In this document: piece by piece, positions 1 through 6,240 of the stretch
Position numbering within the stretch: position 1 is the first letter of the stretch
Layout: each line of letters starts with the position of its first letter
DNA from: a bacterium
Lineage (GTDB): Bacteria; Verrucomicrobiota; Verrucomicrobiae; Limisphaerales; J093
DNA: 6,348 nucleotides
Assembly: GCA_021839785.1 (NCBI GenBank)
Contig: JAKCAB010000367.1
Location: forward strand, 1 to 6,348
Direction: 5' to 3'
Made by a program: the position numbers and the translations under genes
Notes under the pieces: model-generated
Database searches by the model: none
The model's input: the letters and a program-made list of their open reading frames with translations, nothing else
Told to the model about the DNA's origin: nothing

Positions 1-2
1 CC

Positions 3-1928
3 GCGCCAATGCAGGCCCCCCGCCCTGACCCCGCCTGGCACTGGGAGTCCGCCATCCGCGCCGAGGACAACGGCAGCGTGAAGGCGCCCTTCAGCGACGG
101 TGGCGGCACGCGCGAGGAGGAATTTGGCTTCATCAAACCCGCGAAGCTGGAGGCCTACCCCGCGCCGCCGGTCCGGTTCTTCAAGGAACTGCCCGCCCGG
201 ACCGTCACCCACCGCGACGATGGCACGGCCATCTTTGATCTCGGCCAGAATTTCGCCGGTGTAGTACGCCTCAAGGTGCGCGGCCCGGCGGGGAGGCGAA
301 TCCAGCTCCGCCACGGCGAGATGCTTCATCCCGACGGCCGGCTCATGACCGAGAATCTCCGCAAGGCGCGGGCCACCGACGTGTACGTCTTGCGCGGCGA
401 TCCGGACGGCGAGACTTACGTTCCGCGCTTCACCTTCCACGGTTTCCGCTACGTGGAAGTCAGCGGCTTTCCCGGCAAGCCGGGCCTGGATGCAATCACC
501 GGCATCGTGCTGCAATCCGATACGCCAGCGACCAGCAGTTTCTCCTGTTCGGACCCGATGGTGAACCAGCTTTTCAAGAACGTGGTCTGGACGCAGCGCG
601 CGAACTTCATCGAATTGCCCACCGACTGCCCGCAACGCGACGAGCGCTTCGGCTGGATGGGCGACGCGCAGATTTATGCGCGCACCGCCACTTACAACGC
701 CGACGTCGCGGCATTCTTCACCAAATGGCTGCGCGAGGTGGAGGAAGCGCAATTGCCCAGCGGCGCGTTTCCCGATTACTGCCCGTGGCCGTTCCAGCAC
801 GGCAAGGCCTTCGCCACCGCGTGGACCGACGCCGGCATCATCGTGCCGTGGACGGTGTGGAAGGCCTACGGCGACACGCGCGTGCTCGAACAGCATTGGC
901 CGTCTCTGACGCGCTTCATGGAATGGCGCAAAGCCAGCGCGAAGGATTTCCTCGGCGTGCAATTGCCGGACGCGAACACGTGGGGCGACTGGCTCAACCA
1001 GAACGAATCGACGCCGATCGACTACCTCGACACCGCGTATTTCGCTTACACGGCGAGTCTCATGAGCGAAATGGCCGCCGCGCTGGACCGCGACACTGAA
1101 GCTGCGGCGTACCGTGAGTTGTTTGGCCGCATCCAAGCCGCATTTGCGAAGAAGTATCTTGGCCCGGACGGCGCGTTGAGCGTGGACACGCAAACGGCTT
1201 ACGCGCTCGCGCTGTACGTTGGCTTGGTGCCGGAGAACCTCCGCGCCGCGGCTGGCCAGCGTCTCGCGCAGAAGATCCGCGATCACGACACACGCATGGC
1301 AACGGGGTTCTTGGGCACGCGCCCGTTGCTGCCGGCACTTTCCGGCGTGGGCCAGAACGATCTCGCCGTGCGCCTGCTGCAAAGCCGGCGGTTTCCGTCC
1401 TGGGGCTACGAAGTCGAGAACGGCGCCACCACGATTTGGGAGCGTTGGGACAGCTTCACCAAGGAGCACGGTTTCAACGGCACGGCGGGCAACCAGAACG
1501 CCAGCATGAACAGCTTCGCGCATTACTCGTTCGGTGCGGTGTGCGAGTGGATGTTCCGCACGCTAGCCGGCATCGACACGGATGGCGCCGGCTACCAGCG
1601 CATTGTGATCCGGCCCTCGCCGCCCACGCCGGGCAGCAACCCGGAGAACCCCACGATCTCGTGGGTCCACGCGCGGTACGACTCTCTGCACGGCCGCATC
1701 GTCAGCCGCTGGCGGGTGGAGGACGGCCGGTTCGAATTGGCGGTTACCATTCCGGCCAACACCACCGGCACGGTTTACCTGCCCGCGGCGGACGCGAAGT
1801 CCGTGACGGAGAGCGGCCGGCAGTTGAAAAAGGCGAAAGGCGCGAAGGTCCTCGGCCGTCAAGGCGATCGGCTGATGATCGGCATCGGATCGGGAACTTA
1901 TCGATTTGCCGCGCCGCTGGCCCGGTGA
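3..1928 (+). CDS. GH78 alpha-L-rhamnosidase, 5' end cut off by window edge
   Basis: The enzyme hydrolyses terminal alpha-L-rhamnose from rhamnosides such as pectic rhamnogalacturonan, flavonoid glycosides or bacterial polysaccharides, by the inverting mechanism known for GH78. The reading frame is open to the left edge. The ATG at 9 is probably internal, because family members usually run about 900 residues or more and the N-terminal beta domain is mostly missing here. Counting from that ATG, a beta domain covers about 60-175 (DLGQNFAGVV at 77-86). An (alpha/alpha)6 barrel covers about 175-520, and a C-terminal beta domain about 525-610. The hallmark DCPQRDERFGWMGD gives D206, R210, E212 (expected general acid), W216 and D219. 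TTIWERW gives E478 (expected general base). GDWL lies at 326-329. All expected catalytic residues are present, so the visible part looks functional. Any signal peptide would lie outside the window. Family assignment is firm; the substrate is not determinable. Confidence 0.95.
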   Translation, partial: APMQAPRPDPAWHWESAIRAEDNGSVKAPFSDGGGTREEEFGFIKPAKLEAYPAPPVRFFKELPARTVTHRDDGTAIFDLGQNFAGVVRLKVRGPAGRRIQLRHGEMLHPDGRLMTENLRKARATDVYVLRGDPDGETYVPRFTFHGFRYVEVSGFPGKPGLDAITGIVLQSDTPATSSFSCSDPMVNQLFKNVVWTQRANFIELPTDCPQRDERFGWMGDAQIYARTATYNADVAAFFTKWLREVEEAQLPSGAFPDYCPWPFQHGKAFATAWTDAGIIVPWTVWKAYGDTRVLEQHWPSLTRFMEWRKASAKDFLGVQLPDANTWGDWLNQNESTPIDYLDTAYFAYTASLMSEMAAALDRDTEAAAYRELFGRIQAAFAKKYLGPDGALSVDTQTAYALALYVGLVPENLRAAAGQRLAQKIRDHDTRMATGFLGTRPLLPALSGVGQNDLAVRLLQSRRFPSWGYEVENGATTIWERWDSFTKEHGFNGTAGNQNASMNSFAHYSFGAVCEWMFRTLAGIDTDGAGYQRIVIRPSPPTPGSNPENPTISWVHARYDSLHGRIVSRWRVEDGRFELAVTIPANTTGTVYLPAADAKSVTESGRQLKKAKGAKVLGRQGDRLMIGIGSGTYRFAAPLAR

Positions 1929-1936
1929 TGGGCGTG

Positions 1937-1951
1937 GCTGGCCGAGCCGGC
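1937..1951. terminator. possible bidirectional hairpin between convergent stop codons
   Basis: GCTGGC-CGA-GCCGGC forms a six-pair stem (one G-T wobble) with a three-base loop. It sits inside the 24-base gap between the rhamnosidase stop (1926-1928) and the GH13 stop (1953-1955). The position suits a shared terminator for two convergent genes. Neither side is followed by a T-run, so it does not meet the intrinsic-terminator rule, and in GC-rich DNA a stem this short can occur by chance. Confidence 0.25.
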
Positions 1952-1952
1952 T

Positions 1953-3830
1953 TCACGGATCTTGGGACAGGATCACGGCGCTGTACGGGCCGAGCCCGAG
2001 AGAGCCCTGGCAGGGCATGCCGTCGCGACCGACTTCCTCGGCCCGCGCGTCGTAGCTGCCCCAGTTGTTGTAGTCGGCGCTGTAGCCGTTCCAATCGCTG
2101 TTGAAGCGCACCCGCCACAGGCCCGGTCGCGGGAGGCCGATGCGGTAATCCGCGTAGCCGCGGTTGGCGAAGTTGAGCAACACCACCACGTCGTCGCCCG
2201 GCCCGCCTTGCTCCCAACGGTGGAAGGCAATCACCTTGTCCGCCGGGTTCACGTGATGCACGTGGACGTGCTGCCCGCGCAGCCCGCGGGTGTGGTTGAA
2301 CCAGTTTCGCCGCAGCCGCATCAGGTCGGTGTAGAGCTGCCGGATGCCCTGGTAGGTTTGCGCCTTTGACCAATCCAGCGGGTCATCGTCGCGGAAGTAC
2401 TCGTCTTCGAGAAACTCCTGGCCCTGGAAGATCATCGGGATGCCCGGCGCGGTAAAAACGAGCGCCGCGCCCAAGGTGGAGCGCTTCCGCGAAAAGTAGC
2501 TGCCCGCGTTGCCGGGCCAGATCTCGGACGGAATCCGCAGGTGTCCGTTGGCGTCTTCGTCGTGCGACTCGGTGTAAATGACGCGCCGGAACGCATCGGC
2601 GCCATTGCGGTTTTCAATGGCGCGTCGAACCGCGGCCATATCGCGGTCGGAGTCGTTCTGCGCGAGCAACGCGTCGCGCACCGGATGGACGAACTCGGCG
2701 TCCCACTGCGAACCGAAGCCCGCCCCGCCGCCGCCGGTCTCCTGGGTGATCCATTCGTTGTTCCGCAGATCTTCGGCGATGGTGATCTTCCAAGGCTGGG
2801 AGGCGGCGACCTCGTTGTTGAGCCACTGCAGGAGCGACCAGCCGTCCGGAATGTCGTTCCAGCCATCGTTGTTGTTCCCGTAAATGTTCCGGATGTACGC
2901 CGTCGCGTCGAAGCGCAGGCCGTCCACGCGGAACTTGTGGAGCCATTGAAGCGCGTTGTCGCGCAGGAATTGCCGCACCTCCGGCCGGCCGTAATCGGGG
3001 CGGGTGTCGCCCCAAGGCGTCCGGGCGCGGTCGCCGCCGTAAAAGTAGATGCCGCCATCGTGGCCTGGCTCCGACCAGCCATCGAAGCGCCAGAGGTCGA
3101 GGTCGCCGGGGCCGAAGTGGTTGTAAACCACGTCCATGATGACGGCGATGCCGTGTTGGTGGGCGGCCTTTACGAAATTCTGCAGGCCCTGTGGCCCGCC
3201 GAGCGAGGTCTCGACGGCGAATGGGTGCGACGGGTTGTAGCCCCAGGAATAGCTCATCGGGAATTCGAGGACGGGCATGATCTCGACGGCGTTGACGCCG
3301 AGGTCGCGCAGGTACGGAAGTTTGAGGATTACGTCGGCGAAGGTTCCCGGCCCTGGCGTGGGCAGGTCGTTGAAGGTGCCCACGTGCATTTCATAGACCA
3401 CCAGCTCGTTCCAGGGTGGCATGGTGAATTGGTCGCCGGTCCAGTCGAAGTCGCGATCATGAATGACCGCGTTGCCGGTCGAGCCGGTGACTTCGCGCGC
3501 GTAAGGGTTGGTTTTCCAAAGCAAATCGGCATTGCGGCGAATCACGAGCTTGTACTGGTCACCCACCTTCGGCCCGCGGAGGTCGGCCGACCAGCAGCCG
3601 TTGCCCTCGTTGGCGAGGGGATTGGCCGTGGTGGACCAGGCGTTGAAGGTGCCCGCGACTGCGACGGCGTCGGCGAACGGTGCCCAGACCCGAAACGCCG
3701 CGCCATCTTCAAGCAGGATGCTGCCCATGCCCGGGTGCGCAGACGGCCTGGCGGCGGCGGTTCCGGGCAGTGGCGGGGCGGCGGGAGGATTTGCGTTGTG
3801 GGTGGCCGGGGTTGTGGTCGGTCTTTTCAC
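1953..3830 (-). CDS. GH13 alpha-amylase family protein, 1,4-alpha-glucan branching enzyme-like
   Basis: Probably remodels alpha-1,4-glucan in the cytoplasm, most likely as a glycogen branching enzyme or a close relative. No ATG lies near the N-terminus. I chose the GTG at 3830 because TGAGG lies 12 bases upstream; an in-frame TTG at 3848 would add six residues. From the GTG (625 aa), residues 1-34 are a Pro/Ala-rich tail. About 40-125 is a CBM48-type beta domain (FRVWAPFADAVAVAGTFNAW). The TIM barrel follows with DVVYNH at 233-238, GLRFDATAY with nucleophile D308, IAED with acid/base E353, and ESHDE with H423 and D424. GQEF (470-473) and DPLDW (483-487) resemble branching enzymes, and a C-terminal beta domain ends at PYSAVILSQDP. 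No signal peptide is seen. The DVVYNHFGPGD and IAEDLRN motifs also recall maltooligosyltrehalose trehalohydrolase (TreZ), so specificity is uncertain, but the GH13 fold and intact catalytic triad are clear. Confidence 0.85.
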   Translation of the reverse strand: MKRPTTTPATHNANPPAAPPLPGTAAARPSAHPGMGSILLEDGAAFRVWAPFADAVAVAGTFNAWSTTANPLANEGNGCWSADLRGPKVGDQYKLVIRRNADLLWKTNPYAREVTGSTGNAVIHDRDFDWTGDQFTMPPWNELVVYEMHVGTFNDLPTPGPGTFADVILKLPYLRDLGVNAVEIMPVLEFPMSYSWGYNPSHPFAVETSLGGPQGLQNFVKAAHQHGIAVIMDVVYNHFGPGDLDLWRFDGWSEPGHDGGIYFYGGDRARTPWGDTRPDYGRPEVRQFLRDNALQWLHKFRVDGLRFDATAYIRNIYGNNNDGWNDIPDGWSLLQWLNNEVAASQPWKITIAEDLRNNEWITQETGGGGAGFGSQWDAEFVHPVRDALLAQNDSDRDMAAVRRAIENRNGADAFRRVIYTESHDEDANGHLRIPSEIWPGNAGSYFSRKRSTLGAALVFTAPGIPMIFQGQEFLEDEYFRDDDPLDWSKAQTYQGIRQLYTDLMRLRRNWFNHTRGLRGQHVHVHHVNPADKVIAFHRWEQGGPGDDVVVLLNFANRGYADYRIGLPRPGLWRVRFNSDWNGYSADYNNWGSYDARAEEVGRDGMPCQGSLGLGPYSAVILSQDP

Positions 3831-3848
3831 AGTGGGAACGTACCTCAA

Positions 3849-3860
3849 ACCGCCGGCGGT
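3849..3860. repeat. perfect 12-base palindrome ACCGCCGGCGGT upstream of the GH13 gene
   Basis: ACCGCCGGCGGT equals its own reverse complement and abuts the alternative TTG start of the GH13 gene. Its right half also pairs with CACCGCC just to the right (about 3855-3869), so alternative small hairpins are possible in the leader. It could be an operator or simply a product of GC-rich sequence. No known binding-site consensus is recognised. Confidence 0.3.
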
Positions 3861-3876
3861 GCCACCGCCACTTGAG

Positions 3877-3942
3877 GCCGGCGGCCGGGGAACAGCCGGG
3901 GTGCATCGGCCACGGCACGCCCGCGTCCGGGAGAATCTTCAC
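3877..3942 (-). pseudogene. remnant of DUF5615-type (PIN-like) toxin, N-terminal stub only
   Basis: From the GTG at 3942-3940 the minus strand reads VKILPDAGVPWPMHPG and continues to CSPAAG. This closely recalls the opening of DUF5615 PIN-like proteins, typically MKILLDxxVPxPL followed by a GH-containing stretch, including the conserved early aspartate (residue 6 here). The likeness fades after about 22 residues. The frame then runs as a basic, low-complexity shadow through the start of the GH13 gene to a stop at 3711-3709. Intact members are roughly 110-120 residues, so nearly all of the fold is missing and no activity is expected. The GTG overlaps the stop of the upstream antitoxin-like fragment by four bases (GTGA), the usual arrangement for translationally coupled toxin-antitoxin pairs. 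The family assignment rests on a short match recalled from memory. Confidence 0.5.
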
Positions 3943-4070
3943 GCCGCGACCGGCTCTGGGTGGGCCGACTCCGACCGCTCCAAAACTTGACACGCCCAGT
4001 CGCGCGTCACCGACGGGAAACACTCCAGCAACTCGGCGAGCGGGTAGTCGTCCGCGTTGACCGCAGCGGA
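3939..4070 (-). pseudogene. remnant of DUF433-type antitoxin, C-terminal part only
   Basis: An open minus-strand frame of 43 codons ends at TGA 3941-3939. It includes DDYPLAELLECFPSVTRDWA, then QVLERSES and a short tail. DUF433 proteins end in a helical segment of the pattern L-x-x-(F/L)-L-x-x-(F/Y)-P-(S/T)-(V/L)-(T/K)-R-(E/D), followed by a helix rich in A, L and E, and this fragment fits that well. Intact members are about 75-100 residues. Here an in-frame TGA at 4073-4071 blocks extension, no ATG or GTG follows it, and the N-terminal half is not recognisable in other frames, so the gene is broken or deleted. It lies immediately before the toxin-like stub in the order expected for this antitoxin-toxin pair. 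Confidence 0.55.
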
Positions 4071-4149
4071 TCAGGATCCCCTGCTCAAAGCCACGCCGCT
4101 GGCGACGGTGGCCAGTCCTCCCTGATTGGCCATTTCCAGCCCTCGCCCT

Positions 4150-4443
4150 TTACCTCGGCAACATGAATCCGAGCAGGATGCCCACGAGCATCAAGAGCAG
4201 GAGCACAACCACGCCGGCCCGGACCCAGCCACTCCAGCGTCCGCGGCTGGCTGCTTTGCGCAGAAAATCGCCCTCCGCAAAGATGCTCTCGAAGGGGCCG
4301 GTGGCGGCGTACGAAGTCAACGGCGTCCCGCAATGCCGGCAGAAATGCGTTCCGGGCGGGTTGGTCTGCAGACAGGAAATACAAATCTCCAGCGCATCGT
4401 CCGCTGCCGGTTCGGCGCGCGATAGCGGGTCAGTCGTTTTCAT
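4150..4443 (-). CDS. small zinc-ribbon protein with one C-terminal membrane helix
   Basis: A 97-residue protein of unknown role. An N-terminal zinc ribbon is formed by C21-x2-C24 and C35-x2-C38 (CISC and CRHC, the latter leading into GTPL). Next comes SYAATGPFESIFAEGDFLRKA, a segment I recall in similar small Verrucomicrobiota proteins. A basic/aromatic patch (RGRWSGWVR, about 67-75) follows, then a strongly hydrophobic helix (about 76-94) ending MLPR at the C-terminus. This suggests a tail-anchored protein with the zinc ribbon in the cytoplasm. The ATG at 4443 puts the ribbon near the N-terminus, but no clear Shine-Dalgarno sequence precedes it. An in-frame ATG at 4524 would add 27 residues that are arginine-rich and then hydrophobic, changing the predicted topology. 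The gene has the same orientation as the 67-residue gene 111 bases upstream. No enzymatic motif is visible. Confidence 0.75.
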   Translation of the reverse strand: MKTTDPLSRAEPAADDALEICISCLQTNPPGTHFCRHCGTPLTSYAATGPFESIFAEGDFLRKAASRGRWSGWVRAGVVVLLLLMLVGILLGFMLPR

Positions 4444-4503
4444 AGCGAACACAAAGGTCAGCGACAGGAGCCAGCCGCCGATGGTGCTCTGTCTGTGTCT
4501 CCG

Positions 4504-4529
4504 AGCGAATCGGCAGGCTCCCATTCGCT
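4504..4529. repeat. 7-base inverted repeat AGCGAAT...ATTCGCT with 12-base spacer
   Basis: AGCGAAT at 4504-4510 and ATTCGCT at 4523-4529 are exact reverse complements separated by 12 bases. They lie between the 67-residue gene and the zinc-ribbon gene, overlapping the alternative ATG at 4524. The repeat could be a weak transcript hairpin or a dimeric-regulator site. It lacks a T-run, so it is not a good intrinsic terminator. A chance origin cannot be excluded. Confidence 0.3.
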
Positions 4530-4554
4530 GGACCGCCGGCTTGAACTTTTTGTG

Positions 4555-4758
4555 TCAGAAAATCTTCCCCCCGGTCGCAGCCTCCTTCCTGGCCTTGTTC
4601 ACAAGGAAGACGTAGAGGATGAGGAGCATGATTGGACCGAAAAGGAGTCCGCCAACCAGGAATAAAATCTGGCGGATTTGGTTGAATCCAAGGTCCCAAG
4701 CCCACTTGGCACAGATGACTGCACATGACAGGTTGGATACGACGACGATTTCTTTCAT
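4555..4758 (-). CDS. 67-residue membrane protein of unknown function
   Basis: The start ATG at 4758 is fixed by a strong Shine-Dalgarno sequence, GAGGAG, eight bases upstream; this is the clearest ribosome binding site in the window. The protein opens with a moderately hydrophobic stretch (MKEIVVVSNLSCAVICAKWA) holding two cysteines at 12 and 16. A polar WDLGFNQIRQ segment follows, then one strong membrane helix (about 31-53, ILFLVGGLLFGPIMLLILYV). It ends with a short positively charged tail (NKARKEAATGGKIF), which suggests a cytoplasmic C-terminus. I do not recognise a named family. The conserved-looking GLLFGPIMLLILYVFL core recalls small hypothetical proteins of environmental bacteria. 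A longer in-frame start at 4815 is disfavoured because it would place the ribosome binding site inside the gene and add a polar, non-family-like tail. Confidence 0.75.
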   Translation of the reverse strand: MKEIVVVSNLSCAVICAKWAWDLGFNQIRQILFLVGGLLFGPIMLLILYVFLVNKARKEAATGGKIF

Positions 4759-5027
4759 TTCGTTTTCTCCTCTTTGCCTTTCAACAGGATTGATCGGCCC
4801 AGACTCGCGGTCCAAAGGTCAACTGGCGGTTTGGGCTTCATGGCCTGCACGATTGCCCCGCTTGCCCGCCCGTCGCAAGCCGCTTTTACTTTGGGGGTAG
4901 GAAAGGTTGGGTAGATCGTGCCCCCCTGTGGTGGGCTCCAAGTGCTGAGCTGAGCGCCCGTCGCCCTCAATGGCCGGCACCAGATCGGCAAGCCAGATGC
5001 CGGGTCGGCGGCTCCCGCTCCGGCCGG
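4759..5027. other. 269-base spacer between protease and small membrane-protein genes
   Basis: No supported gene. Two short overlapping minus-strand frames cover it: a 70-codon one from a GTG overlapping the protease stop (5031 to 4819), and a 78-codon one from a TTG at 4991 whose TGA overlaps the next gene's ATG at 4758. Neither has a ribosome binding site or a recognisable domain, and their compositions look non-coding. An inverted pair CCGGCA (4974-4979) and TGCCGG (4998-5003) with an 18-base loop lies shortly after the protease stop and could be a weak transcript-end structure, but has no T-run. The promoter of the 67-residue gene is likely here; no convincing boxes were found. Confidence 0.5.
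4764..4771 (-). promoter_or_regulatory. strong Shine-Dalgarno region of the 67-residue gene
   Basis: On the minus strand AAAGAGGAGAAAACGAA precedes the ATG at 4758. The GAGGAG core with an eight-base A-rich spacer is near-ideal for pairing with the 16S rRNA tail. It decides the start of the gene and implies efficient translation compared with its neighbours, most of which have weak or no such motif. Confidence 0.7.
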
Positions 5028-6119
5028 TCACGGCTGGGTCCGGCGCTCGCGCAAGGCCGTCTGAATCAAAACGTACTCGCTGACATTCTCCAGCGTCAGC
5101 AGGCCGACCAGCCGCGCGTTTGCGATCACCGGCATGAGCGGCACCTCCGTGGCCCGGCCGCGCGCGATCGCGGTCTCCACCAGTTCGTCGGGCGTTGCCG
5201 ATTCGAAGTTCTGCGTCATCGCCGCGCGCACCGGCGCCGTCGGACCGGTCTTGGTCAACGCTGCCAACAAGCCCCGACGCGTCAGGATGCCCAGCACCGT
5301 GCCGTTTTCGACCACGGGGAAGTCTTGCTGCAAGCCGGCCAGGATCAGATCCACCGCGTGCGCCAGGCTGTCTTCCGGTGCCAGCAGGTGAAATTCAGTC
5401 ATCATCGCCCGCTCGACCGTCGCCCCGCCAAGTGAAGACTTGAACTCGGCCGCGCCCGCTTCCTGCGCCGCACCGATCCACACGAACAACGCCACCAGGA
5501 CCAGGATCGGATTGCCGAACAACCCCGCGAGCGCGAACAGGAAGGCCATGCCCTGGCCGAGCGTCGCGGCGATGCGCGTCGCCCGCGCGAATCCCAGCCG
5601 CAGCGCCAGCAGCGAACGCACCACCCGCCCGCCGTCCATGGGAAAGGCCGGCAGCAGGTTGAAAACGGTCAGGCCCACGTTCACGAAGAGCAGGCGCTCG
5701 GCGAAATTGCCCGCGGTGGTCGAAAGGCTTCGGACCGGCTGCCAGGCCTCCGCGAGGCTCAGCCCCAGCGCCAGCAGACCCGCGATGACCACGTTCACCG
5801 CCGGGCCGGCCAGGGCGATCCAGAATTCGTGGAGCGGTTCGGTGGGGATGCGTTCCAAGCGGGCCACCCCGCCGATCGGCAGCAAGGTGATGTCCCTGGT
5901 TTTCACGCCGTAACGGCGGGCCACCAACGCGTGGCCGAATTCGTGCAGGAGCACGCAAAGGAACAAAGCGAGGAAGAACAACACCCCCTCGATGACCGTG
6001 GCGACCGCTCCGCCGCTCATCCATTGGGCCAGGGCAAGGAAGCCCAGCACCAGGACGAACGTGAAGTGGAGGAACACGTCGATGCCGAAAAAGCGACCGA
6101 TGCGGAACGACCAGCTCAT
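5028..6119 (-). CDS. site-2 protease family (M50) zinc metalloprotease with two CBS domains
   Basis: An intramembrane zinc metalloprotease expected in the cytoplasmic membrane, where relatives cut membrane-bound regulators such as anti-sigma factors or remnant peptides. The 363-residue protein opens MSWSFRIGRFFGIDVFLHFT, typical of the CBS-containing branch. Hydrophobic segments lie near 12-33, 41-65, 100-122, 142-157 and 185-217. HEFGH (H59, E60, H63) supplies two zinc ligands and the catalytic glutamate. NLLPAFPMDGG (154-164) supplies the third ligand, D162. Two CBS modules follow at about 235-290 (VERAMMT...GILTRRGLL) and 296-353 (VRAAMTQ...LVGLLTLENV). They probably face the cytoplasm and may sense adenine nucleotides, as in archaeal relatives. 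Length and all motifs are complete. The ATG is supported by GGAG seven bases upstream. The protease's substrate is not identifiable here. Family assignment is firm. Confidence 0.95.
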   Translation of the reverse strand: MSWSFRIGRFFGIDVFLHFTFVLVLGFLALAQWMSGGAVATVIEGVLFFLALFLCVLLHEFGHALVARRYGVKTRDITLLPIGGVARLERIPTEPLHEFWIALAGPAVNVVIAGLLALGLSLAEAWQPVRSLSTTAGNFAERLLFVNVGLTVFNLLPAFPMDGGRVVRSLLALRLGFARATRIAATLGQGMAFLFALAGLFGNPILVLVALFVWIGAAQEAGAAEFKSSLGGATVERAMMTEFHLLAPEDSLAHAVDLILAGLQQDFPVVENGTVLGILTRRGLLAALTKTGPTAPVRAAMTQNFESATPDELVETAIARGRATEVPLMPVIANARLVGLLTLENVSEYVLIQTALRERRTQP

Positions 6120-6126
6120 AGATTTA

Positions 6127-6130
6127 CTCC
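6127..6130 (-). promoter_or_regulatory. Shine-Dalgarno GGAG of the protease gene
   Basis: The minus strand reads TATGGAGTAAATCT before the ATG at 6119, giving GGAG with a seven-base spacer. This supports the chosen start over internal codons. Confidence 0.6.
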
Positions 6131-6240
6131 ATAACTTTCCTGCGTGCAGCGCGGCTCAGGCCCGACCCGCGGTGGCCAGCTTCGGCGGAACGAGCTTTGC
6201 ACCCCGTTCCGGAGCGCTGTGCTCGAACCCCGATCCACTC

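Larger units (their letters stand above)
3831..4149. other. 319-base gap without an intact gene, containing a toxin-antitoxin remnant
   Basis: This stretch separates the GH13 gene from the zinc-ribbon gene, both on the minus strand. No intact coding frame with a start signal is supported. The minus strand at 3877-4070 carries two overlapping fragments resembling a DUF433/DUF5615 toxin-antitoxin pair, listed separately. The remainder (about 4074-4149) contains only a 20-codon minus-strand frame from an ATG at 4133 with no recognisable product. The leader and promoter of the GH13 gene should lie here, but I could not pick out convincing -35/-10 boxes. Confidence 0.6.

Noticed and set aside
1436..2104. 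Plus-strand frame of 222 codons overlapping the rhamnosidase end and the GH13 end
   Set aside because: It lies in a different frame across two recognised genes, is Arg/His/Gly-rich, and has no domain or ribosome binding site.
2541..3875. Long plus-strand frame of 444 codons opposite the GH13 gene
   Set aside because: It is antisense to a clear GH13 coding sequence with intact catalytic motifs. Its translation is Val/Ala/Gly-rich without domains, as expected for a shadow frame in GC-rich DNA.
4071..4133. 20-codon minus-strand frame starting at an ATG and ending just before the antitoxin remnant
   Set aside because: It is too short, has no ribosome binding site at a good distance, and shows no likeness to the DUF433 N-terminus.
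4815..4840. TTGACC on the minus strand as a -35 box for the 67-residue gene
   Set aside because: No acceptable -10 sequence lies 16-19 bases downstream, so it is not called as a promoter.
4974..5003. CCGGCA/TGCCGG inverted pair after the protease stop as an intrinsic terminator
   Set aside because: The stem is only six pairs with an 18-base loop and no T-run follows; it is mentioned in the spacer entry only.
4819..5031. 70-codon minus-strand frame whose GTG overlaps the protease stop by GTGA
   Set aside because: The coupling-like junction is noted, but there is no ribosome binding site, no recognisable domain, and a Gly/Arg/Ser-rich composition like out-of-frame GC-rich DNA.
5395..6024. Minus-strand frame of 209 codons inside the protease gene
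   Set aside because: It is out of frame with the protease and rich in Arg, Gly and Ala; the protease frame explains the region fully.
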